Shown piece after piece: positions 60,389 through 64,000 of a stretch of DNA of 64,000 bases (within the stretch, counting starts at the first letter, position 1; each line of letters opens with the position of its first letter). Under the pieces are notes generated by a model. It was not told the origin of the DNA. It did no database searches and worked only from the letters and a program-made list of their open reading frames with translations. The DNA is taken from NCBI RefSeq assembly GCF_905171775.1, contig NC_053492.1:189121317-189185316 (forward strand), given 5' to 3'. The translations under genes and the position numbers were made by a program. This DNA is from Rana temporaria. Taxonomy: Eukaryota > Chordata > Amphibia > Anura > Ranidae.

Positions 60389-61430
60389 CAGGGGGGGTGT
60401 ATATCTAACACGTCTAAGACACCATATCCAAAAAAGGGTCAGAAAAACCCTTCAGGTCTCAGTAGCATAAAATGTGCCATCTCAAGTTACTCAGCTACTG
60501 TCTGTAATCACCAGAGTGTACAGCCCTAACCAAATGCAGAAGGCATAGATTCCCTGCTCAGAATTCTCCATGGGAATGAGCAGAATTTCCTAGATGTTTT
60601 GACCCACATCCAAATACCATAGTAATGCCCAGAAGGTGGGTTACAAGTACACCAGCTAACACATTTTAGCAGACATAGATATTTAGCCAGATAGTTTATT
60701 AGCACATCGCTTATTGGCCAAGCTAGGCTGGGTAGATTTCACAGAAAGTGGAAAATGTCCCTAATAGGCCAGCTGTATAAGGAAAATGTAAAGCAATCTG
60801 AATGTTTGTCAGAATTAAACGTTTAAATATTTCACAAACTTTACTTTTCTGTCAATTTTAGCTTTATACAGAGTCATTCATATGCTACATATGCCTACAT
60901 CTAAAGTCATTGCACGTAGAAAGGTCTGTTCTGAACTGGTTCATACAAATCCAGACCCAGTCTGGCTCATACAAATTTAGATTAATCATTTACATTTCTT
61001 AACCATTGAGGGTGGAACAGCTTGTTGAAAATAAGCTTGTTGAAAAATATTTATGTTATTCCATGTTCTCATTGTAAACAAAAAGCTGTGCAGTGATGAT
61101 TTTATTTGGTGTGTAAAGCTGGCCATACATTAGTCGATTTTCAAATCATTCGTATGAATATTTGCATGAAAATCATTCGTATGAAAATTTGCTTGAAAAT
61201 TCTCATCAGTACGTTTGATGATATGCTGGACCACAGTCACTCTTACAAATTAATTTATTCAAGAAAGAAATTCCATCCTGCTCCTTCGAATTTTCTTTCC
61301 ACTGTGGATGTCAATTTGCCCCAATAACAATTACTAATTCAAATGAACATTCCCAAAATGAAATTCTTCTAACACAATTCTACTAGTGTATTGCCAGATA
61401 TGGACTAATAAAACTACTCAAACTATTTAC

Positions 61431-61475
61431 CTGTCGGTTTTGTAGTTACAGTGGTGGTGGTGGTAGTTGTTGCTG
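61431..61475 (-). CDS. Threonine-run linker exon, unit U7
   Basis: 45-nt exon in phase 1-1 with seven consecutive Thr codons followed by VTTKPTG. Acceptor TTTTTAG and donor CAG|GTAAAT. It is a likely O-glycosylated spacer between MAM domains. The acceptor could be three bases further in (a second AG), which would drop one alanine. Confidence 0.8.
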
Positions 61476-61901
61476 CTAAAAAGACAAAAGTTAATTTTTT
61501 ATCAATGCAGTCTTAGAATAACAAGCCAGACATCCTAAAGAAATGTTTAAAGCCTAGCTCCAACCATGTTACACCCATATTTAGGTTGTATCGTCACATG
61601 GTTGCAAGCTGACCCCCCCCCCTCCAAACCATCCCACTCCTGACAGTGTGCAGATGTTTTTTTTTTATCCTTGCAGCCACTGTCACTTTTGAAATCGATG
61701 CAGCTGTATGGTGCTCCACTCGCACAGCCACATTATTCATTCACAGAGATCTGTGAATGAATAAATAAACTACAAGCCCCATCTTCCTTTGTGGCAGTCA
61801 TTTAATCATATTAAACTGAAATTCTCAGACTTTATTAGATATTATTTTAAGACTAGGAAATAACCAAGCAAATAGTCTGTCATGAATGGATCACAGCTTA
61901 C

Positions 61902-61986
61902 CAGTACAATATCCTGGGTAAAAAGAAATATCATCTATAGCAACATCACTGCGGAAATCTTCACCTCTGACACCATCAATGAAAAT
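61902..61986 (-). CDS. MAM domain exon 3, unit U7
   Basis: 85-nt exon, phase 0 to phase 1, donor CTG|GTAAGC. It ends the domain with the diagnostic MAM closing motif SDVAIDDISFYPGYC. Confidence 0.9.
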
Positions 61987-62153
61987 CTGTTGACAAAATT
62001 CATGAGGTTATAGCTAATAGCCAGAACTGGGTTTATAATATGCCAGTGCAAAGAGCACAATGACTAAAAAGCACAATAACATACAAAAAGAGATCAAACT
62101 ATTTGTAATAGATTTAATAACAATTCATTTGGCAAAAGAAATACATTGCATAC

Positions 62154-62410
62154 CTGGATAATATCACTTTCAGGTAGGAAAATCTTCTCTAAATACCACA
62201 TGTCCCCATGATCTCCTTCTATAGTGAAGACATCTTCCAAACCATAATCTCTTAGTACTGACACCCTCAGCATCATGTATTTTGCTGCTCCATACATGTG
62301 ATACCAAAACTGTAAGCAATGAGTTCCAGTGAAACAATTTGCAGGACTCTCCAATCTTGCAAAGTCTCCCTCTTCTGAATCCTGTCCATTAATGTATAGA
62401 TAGTAGCCAT
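62154..62410 (-). CDS. MAM domain exon 2, unit U7
   Basis: Central MAM exon of 257 nt, entering in phase 1 and leaving in phase 0 (CAG|GTATGC). It shows GYYLYINGQ, the DFARLESP segment and the cysteine pair in PANC and THCLQFWY typical of MAM domains. It shares with U1 a CTA leucine codon (near 62176) where the other units have CTG. Confidence 0.9.
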
Positions 62411-62520
62411 CTGTTTAAATTAAAATATTAATGCTGAAGTACCTTTTCTGTTATGAACCATTATTTTGGGAGTTATATAAACTATTACAAACAGAGAAAG
62501 TAAGTAAATAAATGACTTAC

Positions 62521-62661
62521 ATCCTGTTGTGTGGTCAAATGATGGTCCAGTAAAATCGGAAGGGGATGAGCCATTCCAGTGTATCCAGTCCATGTTATCA
62601 CTCGTTGATTGTTTCCAGTTACACAAGTTCACATCAAAAGAACAATCTATATGGCATACAT
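62521..62661 (-). CDS. MAM domain exon 1, unit U7
   Basis: First MAM exon of the first unit transcribed in this window. It has 141 nt, an acceptor AACAG and a donor GAT|GTAAGT, and runs phase 1 to phase 1. It carries the MAM opening motif CHIDCSFD, a second cysteine in NLCNW and an N-glycosylation sequon NGS. U7 alone has a Ser in place of the Thr after that sequon (near 62566), the only amino-acid change seen among the MAM exons. Confidence 0.9.
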
Positions 62662-62878
62662 CTGTTTTAGGAAACACAGATAACATTTATGAGTTATATT
62701 GTGCATATTGTATAATGCATGTGCAAGCGTTAAAGCTGAACTTGAACATGTTTACTGTAGGAATATTTATAGAGGTGACCGAGTCGGCTGGTGACCCATT
62801 ATTGTCAGTAGGCTGGGATACGGAGGTCACACTTCTATATTTCATAGCTGTAACTGAGAACGTTTTGTTTCCCTCTTA

Positions 62879-63381
62879 GGCCCCGTACAGACGACCAAGC
62901 ATGTCTGCTGAAACTGGTCTGCGGGCCAGTTTCAGCAGACATGTTCGGTCGTGTGTAGGCCCGAGCGTGCAGGATTCCAGCAAACATTTGCCCGCCGGGC
63001 CTTTTTCCAGCGGACAAATATTCCTGGACTTGTTTTAAAACAGTCCGCTGGAATCCTGCCCGCTCGGACATGTTCGGTCGTCTGTACAGACCTACCGTAC
63101 ATGTCCGAGCACCCGCCATCCCTCGCATGCGTCGAATGACTTTGAGGCATGCGTGGAAGCAATTAACTGGCAGGCCCGCCCACGTCGCCGCGTCATTGTC
63201 GCGGCGACACCGCGTCATCGACGCGGCGACACCGCGGACACGCCCCGCGTATTGTTTACGCGCGGCTTTCTATACGATGGTTAGTACAGCCATCGTACAG
63301 AAAGCCCCGGGCAGACATGTACGGTGAAAACGGTCCGGCGGAGCGGTTTCATCGTACATGTTTGCTGGTGTGTACACGGCC
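62879..63381. mobile_element. Palindromic Harbinger-like MITE, family A (U7)
   Basis: 503-bp copy with TTA flanks at 62876-62878 and 63382-63384. Confidence 0.85.
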
Positions 63382-64000
63382 TTAGCAGTACATTGTGCAG
63401 AGGTATGCGAATAACAAAACAAACTGAACAGGATTATAAATATTTACATACAGTATAAGCATTTAAATGGTTTATTTAGCTCTGATAGATGTAAATAAAG
63501 TGTGTTACTCCAATATTTCAAATCCCGATATACAGTATGTCTGTGATACCATGTATTATATTTAAAAGTATCCAGCTCTCTTTGCATCGCTTCATTTGTA
63601 AGAAATACATGGTGATCCTCAAAGTCCCTTGCTTTCCAATTTCAAACTGATCACACTGGGCATGGAAGCACATTCCCTGCAACGTGGTTAGTTTTCTTTT
63701 TGCATTGTACTCAGGAGCACAGTCTGCCTGTACTCCAATGGGCAGACTTGTGCTGAACTGCCCCCAATGCACAGCTAACATCTCACTCAGAACATCAGTG
63801 TACTGCTCTTTCTCAGTGTCCTGTTGACACATCCCTCTGCAGTCTCCACCCCACCTCTCAAAGCATCTTATGCAGCTGAGAAAAGAGGTCATGTGATCGC
63901 TTAAAGAAAAAAAAAGGTATTTATAAATAAAAACATGATTATGCCATATGATTCAGGCATATTGATAATTAACAAGCATAGCTGAAAACAACATGTATTG

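Larger units (their letters stand above)
1..64000. repeat. Intragenic tandem array of about 6.4 kb units (seven in window)
   Basis: The same series of landmarks recurs seven times in the same order and orientation: Ser/Thr exon, short transposon with TACTTACCTG ends, threonine exon, three MAM exons, a 0.5 kb palindromic transposon, an AT-rich stretch, and an LTR. Distances between equivalent points are about 6.39 kb once unit-specific insertions are removed (for example 27016 to 33402). Units differ by only scattered substitutions and small indels, so the amplification is recent or homogenised by gene conversion. Both ends of the array lie outside the window. Confidence 0.95.
58760..64000 (-). 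repeat. Array unit U7 (runs off the window end)
   Basis: Five intact exons between 59608 and 62661. Like U1 it lies directly beside a full-length LTR element, and it shares with U1 a synonymous variant in MAM exon 2 and a seven-G tract next to the short transposon. This suggests U1 and U7 are equivalent positions in a higher-order duplication. Confidence 0.85.

Overview
This window looks like an intronic and exonic stretch of an amphibian nuclear genome, most likely a frog and possibly a ranid. The reasons are vertebrate-type split exons for an extracellular MAM domain, a Ngaro-type tyrosine-recombinase retrotransposon, an L1/Tx1-like LINE and several families of short palindromic DNA transposons of the kind abundant in true frogs. 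The species assignment is inference. No bacterial or organellar genes are present.

The window is dominated by one tandem array. A unit of about 6.4 kb (without insertions) occurs seven times (U1 to U7, numbered by rising coordinate). All coding sequence of the host gene lies on the minus strand. Each unit carries five small exons: three encode one complete MAM domain (141 + 257 + 85 nt, 161 codons), one encodes a threonine run (42-48 nt) and one a Ser/Thr-rich linker (39 nt). The cassette starts and ends in phase 1, so each unit adds one in-frame MAM plus mucin-like linker. Transcription runs U7 to U1. In U3 the MAM and threonine exons fall inside an assembly gap of 500 N that should be about 2.1 kb. 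The protein is a secreted or cell-surface repeat protein of the MAM-mucin type; the exact gene is not identified.

Region by region: 1-4515 is a gag-only LTR retrotransposon whose 5' end lies off the window. 4516-16569 is U1, with a 6.1 kb Ngaro element at 9891-16019. U2 (17051-22970), U3 (23441-27775, with the gap) and U4 (28246-34160) are plain units. U5 (34642-47401) carries a short Harbinger-like element and a 6.36 kb L1-like LINE (39433-45787). U6 (47885-53760) carries a second copy of that short element and lacks one that every other unit has. 53761-58759 is a second full-length copy of the LTR element. U7 runs from 58760 past the window end. Between the two full-length LTR elements, units are separated by five solo LTRs with the same TATAG target duplication.

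The mobile elements all sit in introns and none interrupts a MAM exon. Their nesting gives an order of events: LTR element and two short transposon families first, then array amplification, then the unit-specific insertions (Ngaro in U1, LINE and short element in U5, short element in U6). Roughly 55.1-60.4 kb is full of one-base deletions relative to its paralogues and looks like poorly polished sequence.
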